Shown here in pieces: positions 42,372 to 50,735 of a DNA stretch of 64,000 nt. How positions within the stretch are numbered: position 1 is the first letter of the stretch; every line of letters begins with the position of its first letter. This stretch comes from Allomuricauda sp. (GTDB lineage Bacteria > Bacteroidota > Bacteroidia > Flavobacteriales > Flavobacteriaceae): positions 1 to 64,000 of the forward strand of contig NZ_PABT01000050.1 in the NCBI RefSeq assembly GCF_002699205.1, in the 5' to 3' direction. The notes beneath the pieces were generated by a model that was given only the letters and a program-made list of their open reading frames with translations, did not search any database and was not told the DNA's origin. The translations under genes and the position numbers were made by a program.

Positions 42372-43574
42372 ATGACATTGGTTCACAGCAAAGCACTGGA
42401 CGAAACTGTAAAGGTTGATCGTATCATCGATCATATCCAAGGTAAAAAGGGAGGCCCCACTGTGGTTTTTTTTGGAGGTGTTCATGGAAATGAAACAGCG
42501 GGTGTTTTTGCTTTAAATGACGTGTTTAAGGAAATTAGGTCAAAAAAAATACCGGTAAATGGCGAAGTATACGCTATTGCCGGAAATTTAGGGGCCTTGG
42601 AAAGAAAGCAACGTTTTCAAGATGAGGACCTGAACAGAATCTGGTTTCAGGACAGGATTGAACGTATCCTTAATGCCCAAGAAATCAAACATAGGGAAGA
42701 GGGTGAGCTGGCCCAATTATTTCGCTTGCTGCATTCAATCCTGGATACGGGAACCCCACCGTTCTATTTTATGGATCTTCATACCACATCCAGTGATACT
42801 TCCCCCTTTATGGTTCTCAATGATAGTTTGTTGAACCGTAAATTTGCATCAAACTATCCTTTGCCCATTATTTTGGGGATAGAAGAATATTTAAAAGGAG
42901 CCTTGTTGAGCTATATCAATGAGCTGGGTTATGTTTCATTGGGTTTTGAAAGCGGACAGCACGATGATGACAGGGCGGTGATGAACTGTATTGAATTTAT
43001 CCGTTATTCCTTGACCTTGACCCAATCTGTGAACGTTTCGGAAGAAAAGCGCCAACGATTAAAAGATGCGCTTTCCAGATCCAGTACCGCTCCCCATAGA
43101 TTTTATGAAATATACCATCAACATGATATTGCTCCCCAAAGCAGCTTTAAAATGTCGCCAGGGTTTATAAATTTTCAAGTGGTGCCAAAAGGCAGGACCC
43201 TGGCCCTTGTCGACGGCGTTCAGTTGAAAACAACAAAGAAGCGCCAGATTTTTATGCCACTGTACCAGGAACAAGGGAACGAGGGGTTCTACTTTATAAG
43301 ACCAATTCCAGAAGTTTGGCTGTGGTTGTCAAAAAAATTACGAAGATTTAGGGTAGACCATATTTTGGTAAAACTTCCCGGGGTGGAATGGGGAGATGAT
43401 GGAGAGAATACGTTGGTGGTAGACCAGCGGGTAGCCCGCTTTTTTGCCAAGTCGTTCCTCCACCTATTGGGCTATAGGGCTAGAAGGTTTGATAAATCCC
43501 ATTTAATTGCCAAGAATAGGGAGAGCGCGTCAAAATCCAAGGAATATGAAAACACGGTGTGGTTCAAAAAATAA
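42372..43574 (+). CDS. Aspartoacylase/succinylglutamate desuccinylase-family zinc hydrolase
   Basis: The 400-residue protein has zinc ligands in VFFGGVHGNETAG (H and E of HxxE, about 36-44) and a later His in FMDLHTTSSDTSPF. GFESGQHDDD holds the catalytic Glu. It hydrolyses N-acyl or amide bonds of amino acids. Stop-start spacing with the GCS2-CBS gene is 1 bp, so it is co-transcribed and co-translated. Substrate is not known. A terminator follows directly. Confidence 0.9.
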   Translation: MTLVHSKALDETVKVDRIIDHIQGKKGGPTVVFFGGVHGNETAGVFALNDVFKEIRSKKIPVNGEVYAIAGNLGALERKQRFQDEDLNRIWFQDRIERILNAQEIKHREEGELAQLFRLLHSILDTGTPPFYFMDLHTTSSDTSPFMVLNDSLLNRKFASNYPLPIILGIEEYLKGALLSYINELGYVSLGFESGQHDDDRAVMNCIEFIRYSLTLTQSVNVSEEKRQRLKDALSRSSTAPHRFYEIYHQHDIAPQSSFKMSPGFINFQVVPKGRTLALVDGVQLKTTKKRQIFMPLYQEQGNEGFYFIRPIPEVWLWLSKKLRRFRVDHILVKLPGVEWGDDGENTLVVDQRVARFFAKSFLHLLGYRARRFDKSHLIAKNRESASKSKEYENTVWFKK

Positions 43575-43604
43575 AAAGGCCCAAGTTAATTCTTGGGCCT
43601 TTTG
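43575..43604. terminator. Bidirectional rho-independent terminator
   Basis: AAAGGCCCAAG pairs with CTTGGGCCTTT around a six-base loop, with A's before and T's after. It lies between two convergent genes (stops at 43574 and 43623). Confidence 0.9.
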
Positions 43605-43622
43605 TTGGACCGAATATGGTCT

Positions 43623-44354
43623 CTAATTGTTTTGCATTATAAAGTTTATCGGAATACTGTATTTAACACTTACGGGTTTTCCGCGTTGTTCACCTGGTTT
43701 TACCTTTGGTAAGGAAGCAATGATACGTTCAGCCTCTTTTTCCAAAAGTTTATCGGGACCTCTTTTTTGTATATCGGTCACCCGTCCATTGGAATCTATG
43801 ACAAATTGTAGGTAAACCCGTCCAGAAATACCCATTTCCAGAGCAGCTGGAGGATAACTGAAGTTTTCTTTGATGTGTTCCTGTACTTTTCGGTTGAAAC
43901 ATTCTTTTCGCTCTGCTTGGGTCTGCAAACTCTCACAGCCAGGGAAAACAGGCACATATTCTATCACGGCAAAAGGAACTACTTCCTCTTCTTCAACCTC
44001 TTCCACATCGACATCATCAATACTTACCACAGCATCTTCGATAAAGGTTTCTTGACTACTCTCGGTACTTTCGATTATGGTTTCTTCCACTTCTTCCACA
44101 TCCTCTACAATTTCAATCACATCGGGAGCCGATGGTGGTGGGGGTGGAGGTGTGGTTCTTATTATTTCTGTAACGGGTACATCTTCCTTAAGATCATCTG
44201 TTAACTGTACAACTTCTGAAACTTTGGAATCTTCTTCGTAGAACTTAACTTCAAAGGATTGCCATGTGATGAACAAAACGGAAGTTAATCCTATCATGAA
44301 ATAAAGACTGCTATTACGTCCAATTTCTGCGTTTGGGTTCTTTTTTGGTTTCAT
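43623..44354 (-). CDS. Energy-transducing TonB-family protein
   Basis: The 243-residue protein has an N-terminal membrane helix (LYFMIGLTSVLFITWQSF), a Pro stretch (TPPPPPPSAP) followed by an acidic repeat-rich spacer, and a TonB C-terminal domain (YPPAALEMGISGRVYLQFV). It transmits proton-motive force to outer-membrane receptors. ExbB/ExbD are not nearby, so it is a stand-alone tonB. An FNR-type promoter precedes it. Bacteroidota usually have several TonB paralogues. Confidence 0.93.
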   Translation of the reverse strand: MKPKKNPNAEIGRNSSLYFMIGLTSVLFITWQSFEVKFYEEDSKVSEVVQLTDDLKEDVPVTEIIRTTPPPPPPSAPDVIEIVEDVEEVEETIIESTESSQETFIEDAVVSIDDVDVEEVEEEEVVPFAVIEYVPVFPGCESLQTQAERKECFNRKVQEHIKENFSYPPAALEMGISGRVYLQFVIDSNGRVTDIQKRGPDKLLEKEAERIIASLPKVKPGEQRGKPVSVKYSIPINFIMQNN

Positions 44355-44376
44355 GACTTTTACTATTTAACTAGGT

Positions 44377-44419
44377 TAAAGGTAGTTTACTTGAAAATTA
44401 GATAACATGATAATAATCA
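44377..44419 (-). promoter_or_regulatory. FNR-type promoter of the tonB gene
   Basis: Palindrome TGATAATAATCA at 44408-44419. The minus-strand -7 TACCTTTA (44377-44384) is one mismatch from consensus and exactly 33 bp from the box centre. Confidence 0.7.
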
Positions 44420-44464
44420 GGTTTTTGACGAGCATGTACTTTACCTGATTTGGAAGATGTAATT

Positions 44465-45178
44465 TTAATCCGGGTTAAAGGCCAGATTTCTTTTGGTTAG
44501 GTCGATATTGAAGGTAAGGCTCAACCTTATCATGTTTTCCCCATTGTTTTTAAATCTACGGTTAAAGTATCCGATATCCGCCGTCAGGTCTTTAGTGAGT
44601 CGACGGCCTACACCGATAAATATTCTGTTTTGGTTGAAAGTCTCACCTTCCAGGTTTAAGAACAACTCGTTAAAGGCCTTGAAATAGATATCGCCATATA
44701 TAGGTTTGACATATTGTAATCGATATCGGATTCGGTTGTTAGTTTTTGGATCTTCCGTATTGATCAAGCGCCGGTTTTCGAATCGGAATCGATGAGCAAA
44801 AAAGTTATTGTTGAATTTGGACTTTAAGGTGTATTCCCCATAGAGCCAAAATTGGTTCGTGTTGACCACATCATTGGGTTCCAGATAGGAGTTGGAGTTG
44901 AGCAGCGCAAATCCACCGGTCAAGGTAGAAGCCTTGCTTAATTTATAAGAAGCACCGGTCCTAAAAAAGAAAAAACCATACTTGTCCAACATATGGTGGT
45001 GCCTGACGATACCCACCGCCGGGATGCTCCAATCTTCATGGATTTTCGCGGTACCGCATAGCAACAACCATGAACCGTATTCTTTTTCTCCTGAGTTTTG
45101 GGCACCAAGGGGTAAAGCTGAAAAAAGGACGAATACTATGGAACAAAGCAATCCTTTATAATACTTTGTGTTTTCCAT
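44465..45178 (-). CDS. DUF2490 outer-membrane-type protein
   Basis: The start MENTKYYKGLLCS at 45178 gives 237 residues, since an earlier Met at 45208 lies upstream of the predicted transcript start. A signal peptide (LLCSIVFVLFSALPLGAQ) is followed by alternating strands typical of a beta-barrel and a C-terminus ending in an aromatic-rich strand. It looks like DUF2490. Function unknown; a small outer-membrane channel is likely. An FNR-like promoter precedes it. Confidence 0.88.
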   Translation of the reverse strand: MENTKYYKGLLCSIVFVLFSALPLGAQNSGEKEYGSWLLLCGTAKIHEDWSIPAVGIVRHHHMLDKYGFFFFRTGASYKLSKASTLTGGFALLNSNSYLEPNDVVNTNQFWLYGEYTLKSKFNNNFFAHRFRFENRRLINTEDPKTNNRIRYRLQYVKPIYGDIYFKAFNELFLNLEGETFNQNRIFIGVGRRLTKDLTADIGYFNRRFKNNGENMIRLSLTFNIDLTKRNLAFNPD

Positions 45179-45205
45179 AATCAACGGTTTATGATTGTTG
45201 GAACA

Positions 45206-45249
45206 CAAAGTTTTTCATTAAAATCCATGACATAGTATGATACTTGTCA
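45206..45249 (-). promoter_or_regulatory. FNR-type promoter of the DUF2490 gene
   Basis: Box TGATACTTGTCA at 45238-45249 and the minus-strand element AAACTTTG (45206-45213), one mismatch, centred 34 bp away. It supports the start codon at 45178. Confidence 0.6.
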
Positions 45250-45288
45250 TAGATTGCCCCGTATCTATCGGAAAATGTGTTTTTTGGG

Positions 45289-46251
45289 CTATTTTTTCTT
45301 CTTGTTCTCCCAGATAAGTGCCGCTGCTCCACAAATGGCAGCCGTTTTACCATGCATGCTGGAGAGCAAGAGTTTTACTTTTCCTTTGTAAACATCCAAG
45401 AGAAAACCATTAAAGTATTTTTCCAACGGGGTCATTATCCATTTGCCACTGTTGGTTAGACCGCCCATCAAAATAAAAGCTTCAGGTTGGGTAAAGGCCG
45501 TAAAATTGGCCAATGCCTGTGCCATTATCCGGGCAGTATAATCAAATGCCTTTAATGCGATTTCATCACCTTCCTCCGCAGCTTTGGTAATGTCCTCCCC
45601 ATGCAGGTCGTTGTAGGCGATGTCCCTGAACCTGCTATCCACCATGTATTTACTCTGCATGTACATCACGGTCCGTTTTAATCCGGTTGCGGAAACATAG
45701 GCTTCCAGTCCTCCCTTTACCCCCAGTCCGGTCAATCTACCATCACCTATGGTCATATCCACATGTCCCAATTCCCCGGCGAACCCATCATAGCCATCAA
45801 TGAGCTGACCGTTGGCCACGATTCCGGCACCAAAACCGGTTCCCAGTGTAATGACTATAAAGTCGGTCATGTTTTTTGCTCCACCGAACAACATTTCGCC
45901 CAATGCAGCCGCACTGGCATCATTCATGATCCGGATGGGCATGTCCATTCTTTGTTTGAGCAGTTTGACCAACGGTACACTTCCCTTCCATACCAAATTA
46001 CTTGCGTTTTCAATGGTTCCGTTCTTGCTGGAAGCATTTGGGGCTCCGATTCCACATCCAATTATATTGGTACTTCCTCCAAATTGCTCGACAAGTTCAT
46101 CACAGGTAGACTTTATCTTATCCAGGTAAGCGTCCAAATTTGGGTATTCCTTTGTTCTGAAAAATGTCTTTTTATGGCATTTCCCATGTTCGTCCACCAA
46201 TCCAATCTTGGTTTTTGTACCACCTATGTCGATTCCAATTACTAAATCCAT
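45289..46251 (-). CDS. ROK-family sugar kinase
   Basis: The 320-residue protein has the phosphate-binding DIGGTKTKIGLVD and the ROK sugar loop ELGHVDM. The usual zinc motif CxCGxxGC(L/I)E is replaced by TGLGVKGGLE, all three Cys being lost while His stays. It could be a glucokinase-like enzyme without zinc. It is monocistronic. No FNR-type box is seen upstream. Confidence 0.9.
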   Translation of the reverse strand: MDLVIGIDIGGTKTKIGLVDEHGKCHKKTFFRTKEYPNLDAYLDKIKSTCDELVEQFGGSTNIIGCGIGAPNASSKNGTIENASNLVWKGSVPLVKLLKQRMDMPIRIMNDASAAALGEMLFGGAKNMTDFIVITLGTGFGAGIVANGQLIDGYDGFAGELGHVDMTIGDGRLTGLGVKGGLEAYVSATGLKRTVMYMQSKYMVDSRFRDIAYNDLHGEDITKAAEEGDEIALKAFDYTARIMAQALANFTAFTQPEAFILMGGLTNSGKWIMTPLEKYFNGFLLDVYKGKVKLLLSSMHGKTAAICGAAALIWENKKKK

Positions 46252-46369
46252 ATCTGATGTTGCATTATTTTACTGATACTAAATATAGCCATTATGATAT
46301 CAAAAAATTAGTTACTGGACTTTCATAAGGGCGAATTTTTTCCTAATATCAGGGAAAAGTTGGGAATTG

Positions 46370-46412
46370 TGACTTCTGTCATGTTTTACGTCATTGGTCG
46401 ATTCTACTTTTG
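46370..46412 (+). promoter_or_regulatory. FNR-type promoter of the usp-permease-pckA-pfkA operon
   Basis: The palindromic box TGACTTCTGTCA at 46370-46381 lies 33 bp (centre to centre) from TACTTTTG (46405-46412), a perfect TAnnTTTG. The predicted start is about 30 bp before the usp ATG. Confidence 0.7.
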
Positions 46413-46445
46413 GATAGATTTTAAAACGAATAATTAAAATTAGGT

Positions 46446-47237
46446 ATGAGTAGTTTAAATAAAATATTAGTTCCTTTTGATTTTTCCGAGGCATCCGTCA
46501 ATGCTCTGGAATATGCCATCAATTTTGTGGGGACAGAGCGTTCCATTGCTATTTTGAGTCTCTATGTGGGCACCATGCCCATAAGTGAACCGGATAATGA
46601 AAAGTTGGGAAAGGACTTCTCGAAATTGCTGGACTCCTTCAATGTAAAATTGAAAGTTGCCCCTGAATTTATAACAGATACCGGTGAGGTGGTCAGTACT
46701 ATTCTTTCTGCCCAAGAAAAGAGCGGCGCAGATTTGATCATGATGGGTACCATGGGCGATAAAATAACCGATGAGGCCATTACAAATACATCAAAACTGG
46801 TATTGAAGGCCAACTGTCCCGTAATATCCATACCTTATGGAACAGATATAAAAGTTCCCAAACAAATTGCCTTGGTGATGGGAGGTGAAAAAATTGATGA
46901 CAAAGCAGTTTTGGAAACTCTTTTGGATATTGCCAGAACTTTTGATGCCAGGGTTCACGTACTCACCATTTACAAGGATTCCGTGTATGGAGAAGAGGCC
47001 ATCAAGGAATCCAATGAAAATCTATTGGAATACTATTTGGAGCATTTTTATGTGGACCATACCTTTAGTAAAAACCAAGATATAGAAAAAGGGATCTTGG
47101 ACTATATCAACGAAAAAAATATTGACCTGTTAACCATATTGCCACGTAACCATACCGAAAAAAGTACACCTTCGGAAGGTCGATTGACAAAGCTGTTGAC
47201 CCTGCATTCCGAGATACCGGTATTGGCGTTGGACTAA
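46446..47237 (+). CDS. Universal stress protein (tandem UspA)
   Basis: The 263-residue protein has two UspA-like halves (about 1-135, 140-263). ILVPFDFSEASVNALEYA and MMGTMGDKITDEAITNTS lie in the first half; the second lacks a full nucleotide loop. It heads the operon usp-permease-pckA-pfkA (15, 19 and 11 bp gaps), under an FNR-type promoter. Confidence 0.92.
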   Translation: MSSLNKILVPFDFSEASVNALEYAINFVGTERSIAILSLYVGTMPISEPDNEKLGKDFSKLLDSFNVKLKVAPEFITDTGEVVSTILSAQEKSGADLIMMGTMGDKITDEAITNTSKLVLKANCPVISIPYGTDIKVPKQIALVMGGEKIDDKAVLETLLDIARTFDARVHVLTIYKDSVYGEEAIKESNENLLEYYLEHFYVDHTFSKNQDIEKGILDYINEKNIDLLTILPRNHTEKSTPSEGRLTKLLTLHSEIPVLALD

Positions 47238-47252
47238 CCTTGATTTTTGAGC

Positions 47253-49088
47253 ATGCTGCCACTGCTGATTATTTTAGGTATTACAATTTTGTTGTTTGTC
47301 TGGGGTAAGTTTCCCCCGGATGTAGTGGCTTTAATGGCCATGCTCTCTCTTTTTCTCACAGGTATTTTGGATCTTAGTGAGACTTTGGCGGGGTTTAGCA
47401 ATCCAACGGTAATAATGATAGCCGCCCTCTTTATCATCGGTGAGGGACTTTCCAGGACCGGATGGACTGCCATGGCCGGACAGTTTTTTGTAAAGTGGGC
47501 AAGAAGGAACATTTCGCGCTTATTGGTAATTGTAACCCTGGGTTCCAGTATTTTGTCCGGTTTTGTAAGCAATACCGGCACTGTGGCGGCATTGCTCCCC
47601 GTTACCGTAACCGCAGCTTGGAATGCAGGTACACTGCCCTCTAAATTGCTGATTCCCGTGGCATTCGGGTCCAATACGGGAGGGTTGCTTACGTTGACCG
47701 GGACCCCGCCCAATATTATTGTCAGCAATGCCTTGGTCGAAAATGGATTTACGGGTTTTTCGTTCTTTGAATTTGGATTGATAGGTGTGCCGCTCTTGAT
47801 CATTTCCGTGCTATATTTTAGGTATATCGGTTATAAACTGCTTCCCAGCCATAGGACGAACAACAAGCCGATGGCCATTGATCAAGAAATGCACAAATGG
47901 ATCGAGAACTACAGTATCGGTGATAACCTATACCGTCTGCGGATCAGGTCCATGTCCCAGCTGATCAATACCAAAATAGGGGATTGGAATTTTGAGAATG
48001 AATACAAAATATCCATAATGCGGCTCAAACGCAGACATCCGAACAAGCTCCATAGGATACCACAGTTTGTGGAAATGCCGGGATTGGATACCGAAATGCG
48101 GTACCATGACATAATCACGGTAAAAGGGGAGCCGGAGGACGTGGACAAGTTCGTGCTCAAGTTTCATTTGGGGGTCCTGCCACTAAAACCGGAAAAAGAT
48201 ATGCTCAAAAAAGAGCTGATTAATCAAGAGGTGGGCATGGCCGAGATGATTATCACGCCAAAGTCTGTTTTTGTTGGCAAGACCATTAATTTGGGGCATT
48301 ATCTCCGCCAAGCGGGAGTGCAGCTGTTGGCCGTGTCACGGGATAATGCCCCACTGACAGGAAAGATAAAGATCAAAGCGGGTGATGCTTTTGTAATTCG
48401 TGGACAGTGGGAAAACATAATTTCACTAAAATCCATGTACGAAAACTTGGTGATATCAGGAAGTCCAGAGGCATTGGCAAAAAATGTGGACCAGTTGACC
48501 ACAAGAAGTTATATTGCCATGGGCACTTTGGTTTTGATGATTTTGCTTTTGGTGTTCAAAATACTGCCAGGTGCAATTGCGGCGCTGGTTTGTGCTGGAA
48601 TCATGATGTTGACCGGCTGTGTGCCCATTTCCAAAGCGTACAAGGGCATTAGTTGGACCAGTGTGGTCATGATCGCGGCGATGATCCCCATGGGATTGGC
48701 ATTGCAAAAAACAGGTGTGGCGCAATTAGCCGCCAATAGTTTGGTGGATACATTGGGGAGCATTCATCCCGTAGCGTTATTGGCAGGCATATTTTTATTG
48801 ACAGCGACCTTTAGTCAAACCATCAACAATTCGGCCACTGCGGTTTTGATGGCGCCCATAGCCGTTATGGCATCCATAACTTTGGGAGTTTCGCCAAAAC
48901 CGTTTATGATCGCTGTGGCCATAAGTGCTTCGACCGCATTTTTAACCCCGGTCGGGACGACCACCAATGCCATGGTGATGGCAGCGGGCGGATATAAGTT
49001 TACTGATTACCTTAGAGTAGGAGGACCATTGCTCTTGCTTTTCTTTATAGCAACAATAATATTGGTTCCGTGGATATGGAGCTTTTAA
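47253..49088 (+). CDS. SLC13/DASS-type permease with TrkA-C domains
   Basis: The ATG at 47253 (MLPLLIILGI) gives 611 residues. About eleven membrane helices flank a central soluble segment of about 215 residues with two RCK/TrkA-C domains (about 210-295 and 300-385). The two DASS half-repeats are visible in SGFVSNTGTVAALLPV and TFSQTINNSATAVLMAP. The family carries di- and tricarboxylates, sulfate or similar anions with Na+. The next gene is pckA, so uptake of C4-dicarboxylates for PEP formation is plausible. Confidence 0.9.
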   Translation: MLPLLIILGITILLFVWGKFPPDVVALMAMLSLFLTGILDLSETLAGFSNPTVIMIAALFIIGEGLSRTGWTAMAGQFFVKWARRNISRLLVIVTLGSSILSGFVSNTGTVAALLPVTVTAAWNAGTLPSKLLIPVAFGSNTGGLLTLTGTPPNIIVSNALVENGFTGFSFFEFGLIGVPLLIISVLYFRYIGYKLLPSHRTNNKPMAIDQEMHKWIENYSIGDNLYRLRIRSMSQLINTKIGDWNFENEYKISIMRLKRRHPNKLHRIPQFVEMPGLDTEMRYHDIITVKGEPEDVDKFVLKFHLGVLPLKPEKDMLKKELINQEVGMAEMIITPKSVFVGKTINLGHYLRQAGVQLLAVSRDNAPLTGKIKIKAGDAFVIRGQWENIISLKSMYENLVISGSPEALAKNVDQLTTRSYIAMGTLVLMILLLVFKILPGAIAALVCAGIMMLTGCVPISKAYKGISWTSVVMIAAMIPMGLALQKTGVAQLAANSLVDTLGSIHPVALLAGIFLLTATFSQTINNSATAVLMAPIAVMASITLGVSPKPFMIAVAISASTAFLTPVGTTTNAMVMAAGGYKFTDYLRVGGPLLLLFFIATIILVPWIWSF

Positions 49089-49107
49089 TCATTTAAAAAC
49101 AACAGTT

Positions 49108-50724
49108 ATGAGCACAACCAAAGATCTTAGCAAGTATGGATTGAAAAATGTCCAAGCACATTGGAACCTTGATGGAGAAACATTGCAGAAGTTGACCCTT
49201 GACAAAGGTATGGGGGTCGAAACAGAAAACGGAACCCTTTGTGTAAATACGGGAAAATTTACCGGACGATCCCCCAAAGACCGTTTTTTGGTAAAAGATG
49301 AGTATACAAAGGACAGGGTATGGTGGGGAAGGGTAAACAAACCCATCTCCCCTGAAAATTTTGACAAGCTTTATGATGAGGTTGCCGATTATCTTAGTGG
49401 AAAAGAGGTTTTTGTAAGGGATGCGGCCGTTTGCGCAGATCCAAAATATAGAATGAATGTTCGGACTGTCACGGAATATCCATGGTCCAATTACTTTGTG
49501 AAAAATATGTTTTTACGGTTGGACGAAAACGAACTAAAGGATTTTGAAGAAGAGTGGTTGGTGCTTTGTGCCCCGGGCTATGAAACACCAAATCCCTCTG
49601 ATGTTGGAATTTTAAGTGGAAATTTTTCCATCTTGAATTTCACTAAAAAAATTGCTTTGATAGGTGGCTCGGCCTATACAGGGGAAATTAAGAAAGGTAT
49701 CTTCTCGGCACTTAACCTGATTCTTCCGACCGAAAAAGAGGTGCTTCCAATGCACTGCTCCGCCAATGTGGGCGAAGATGGGGACACAGCCATATTCTTT
49801 GGACTGTCCGGTACAGGAAAAACTACACTGTCGGCGGACCCGAACCGTAAACTTATCGGGGACGATGAGCATGGTTGGACCAAGGAAAACACCATTTTCA
49901 ATTTTGAAGGTGGATGCTATGCTAAAGTGATCGATCTAACCGAAGAGAAGGAACCGGATATTTTTAGGGCCATCCGTCCGGGAGCGCTTTTGGAAAATGT
50001 CGTTTTTAAGGAAGGTACCAGGGAAGTTGATTTTTTTGACAGTAGTATTACACAAAACACCAGGGTCAGCTATCCCATAGAACATATTGACAATATCCAG
50101 ATTCCATCCTACGCATCAAACCCGAAAAATATCTTTTTCTTAACTTGTGATGCCTTTGGAGTGTTGCCCCCGTTATCCAAGTTGACACCTGGCCAGGCTG
50201 CATATCACTTTATTTCTGGATATACGGCAAAAGTAGCAGGGACCGAGGCAGGCATTACAGAACCAGTTCCATCCTTCTCAGCATGTTTTGGAGAGCCGTT
50301 TATGCCATTGCACCCAACCGTGTATGCTGAAATGTTGAGCAAAAAAATGAAAGAAGCCGGGGTTAATGTTTGGTTGGTCAACACGGGTTGGAGTGGAGGT
50401 CCTTATGGAGTTGGGTCTAGAATAAAGCTAAAATATACGAGGGCTATGATATCTGCCATTCTTGAAGGTAAATTGGATGATGTGGAGTTCGATACACACC
50501 CAATTTTTGGTTTATTCATGCCGAAATATTGTCCAGGGGTGCCCATAGAGATTTTGGACCCCATGAACACTTGGCTACAAAAAGGCGCCTATGTTAGCAA
50601 GGCTATTCAGTTGGTCCATTCGTTCCACATTAACTTCGATAAGTTTGCAAACCAAGCTTCAGAGGATATTATGAACGGAGGACCCCTTATTGATTCGCAC
50701 CACAGCTTAACCGATCATATATAA
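49108..50724 (+). CDS. pckA: ATP-dependent phosphoenolpyruvate carboxykinase
   Basis: The 538-residue enzyme converts oxaloacetate and ATP to PEP, CO2 and ADP (or the reverse under high CO2). The P-loop is FGLSGTGKTTLSADP (about 231-245), the metal site includes LIGDDEHGW, and TGRSPKDRF binds the substrate. Size is typical. It lies in the operon with a permease (19 bp) and pfkA (11 bp). The FNR-type promoter suggests a role in anaerobic CO2-fixing succinate formation as well as gluconeogenesis. Confidence 0.97.
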   Translation: MSTTKDLSKYGLKNVQAHWNLDGETLQKLTLDKGMGVETENGTLCVNTGKFTGRSPKDRFLVKDEYTKDRVWWGRVNKPISPENFDKLYDEVADYLSGKEVFVRDAAVCADPKYRMNVRTVTEYPWSNYFVKNMFLRLDENELKDFEEEWLVLCAPGYETPNPSDVGILSGNFSILNFTKKIALIGGSAYTGEIKKGIFSALNLILPTEKEVLPMHCSANVGEDGDTAIFFGLSGTGKTTLSADPNRKLIGDDEHGWTKENTIFNFEGGCYAKVIDLTEEKEPDIFRAIRPGALLENVVFKEGTREVDFFDSSITQNTRVSYPIEHIDNIQIPSYASNPKNIFFLTCDAFGVLPPLSKLTPGQAAYHFISGYTAKVAGTEAGITEPVPSFSACFGEPFMPLHPTVYAEMLSKKMKEAGVNVWLVNTGWSGGPYGVGSRIKLKYTRAMISAILEGKLDDVEFDTHPIFGLFMPKYCPGVPIEILDPMNTWLQKGAYVSKAIQLVHSFHINFDKFANQASEDIMNGGPLIDSHHSLTDHI

Positions 50725-50735
50725 GTTTAATCACA

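Noticed and set aside
46300..46312. Palindrome TGATATCA upstream of the ROK gene as an FNR-type site
   Set aside because: The halves lack the 4-bp spacer, and no -7 element lies at the right distance.
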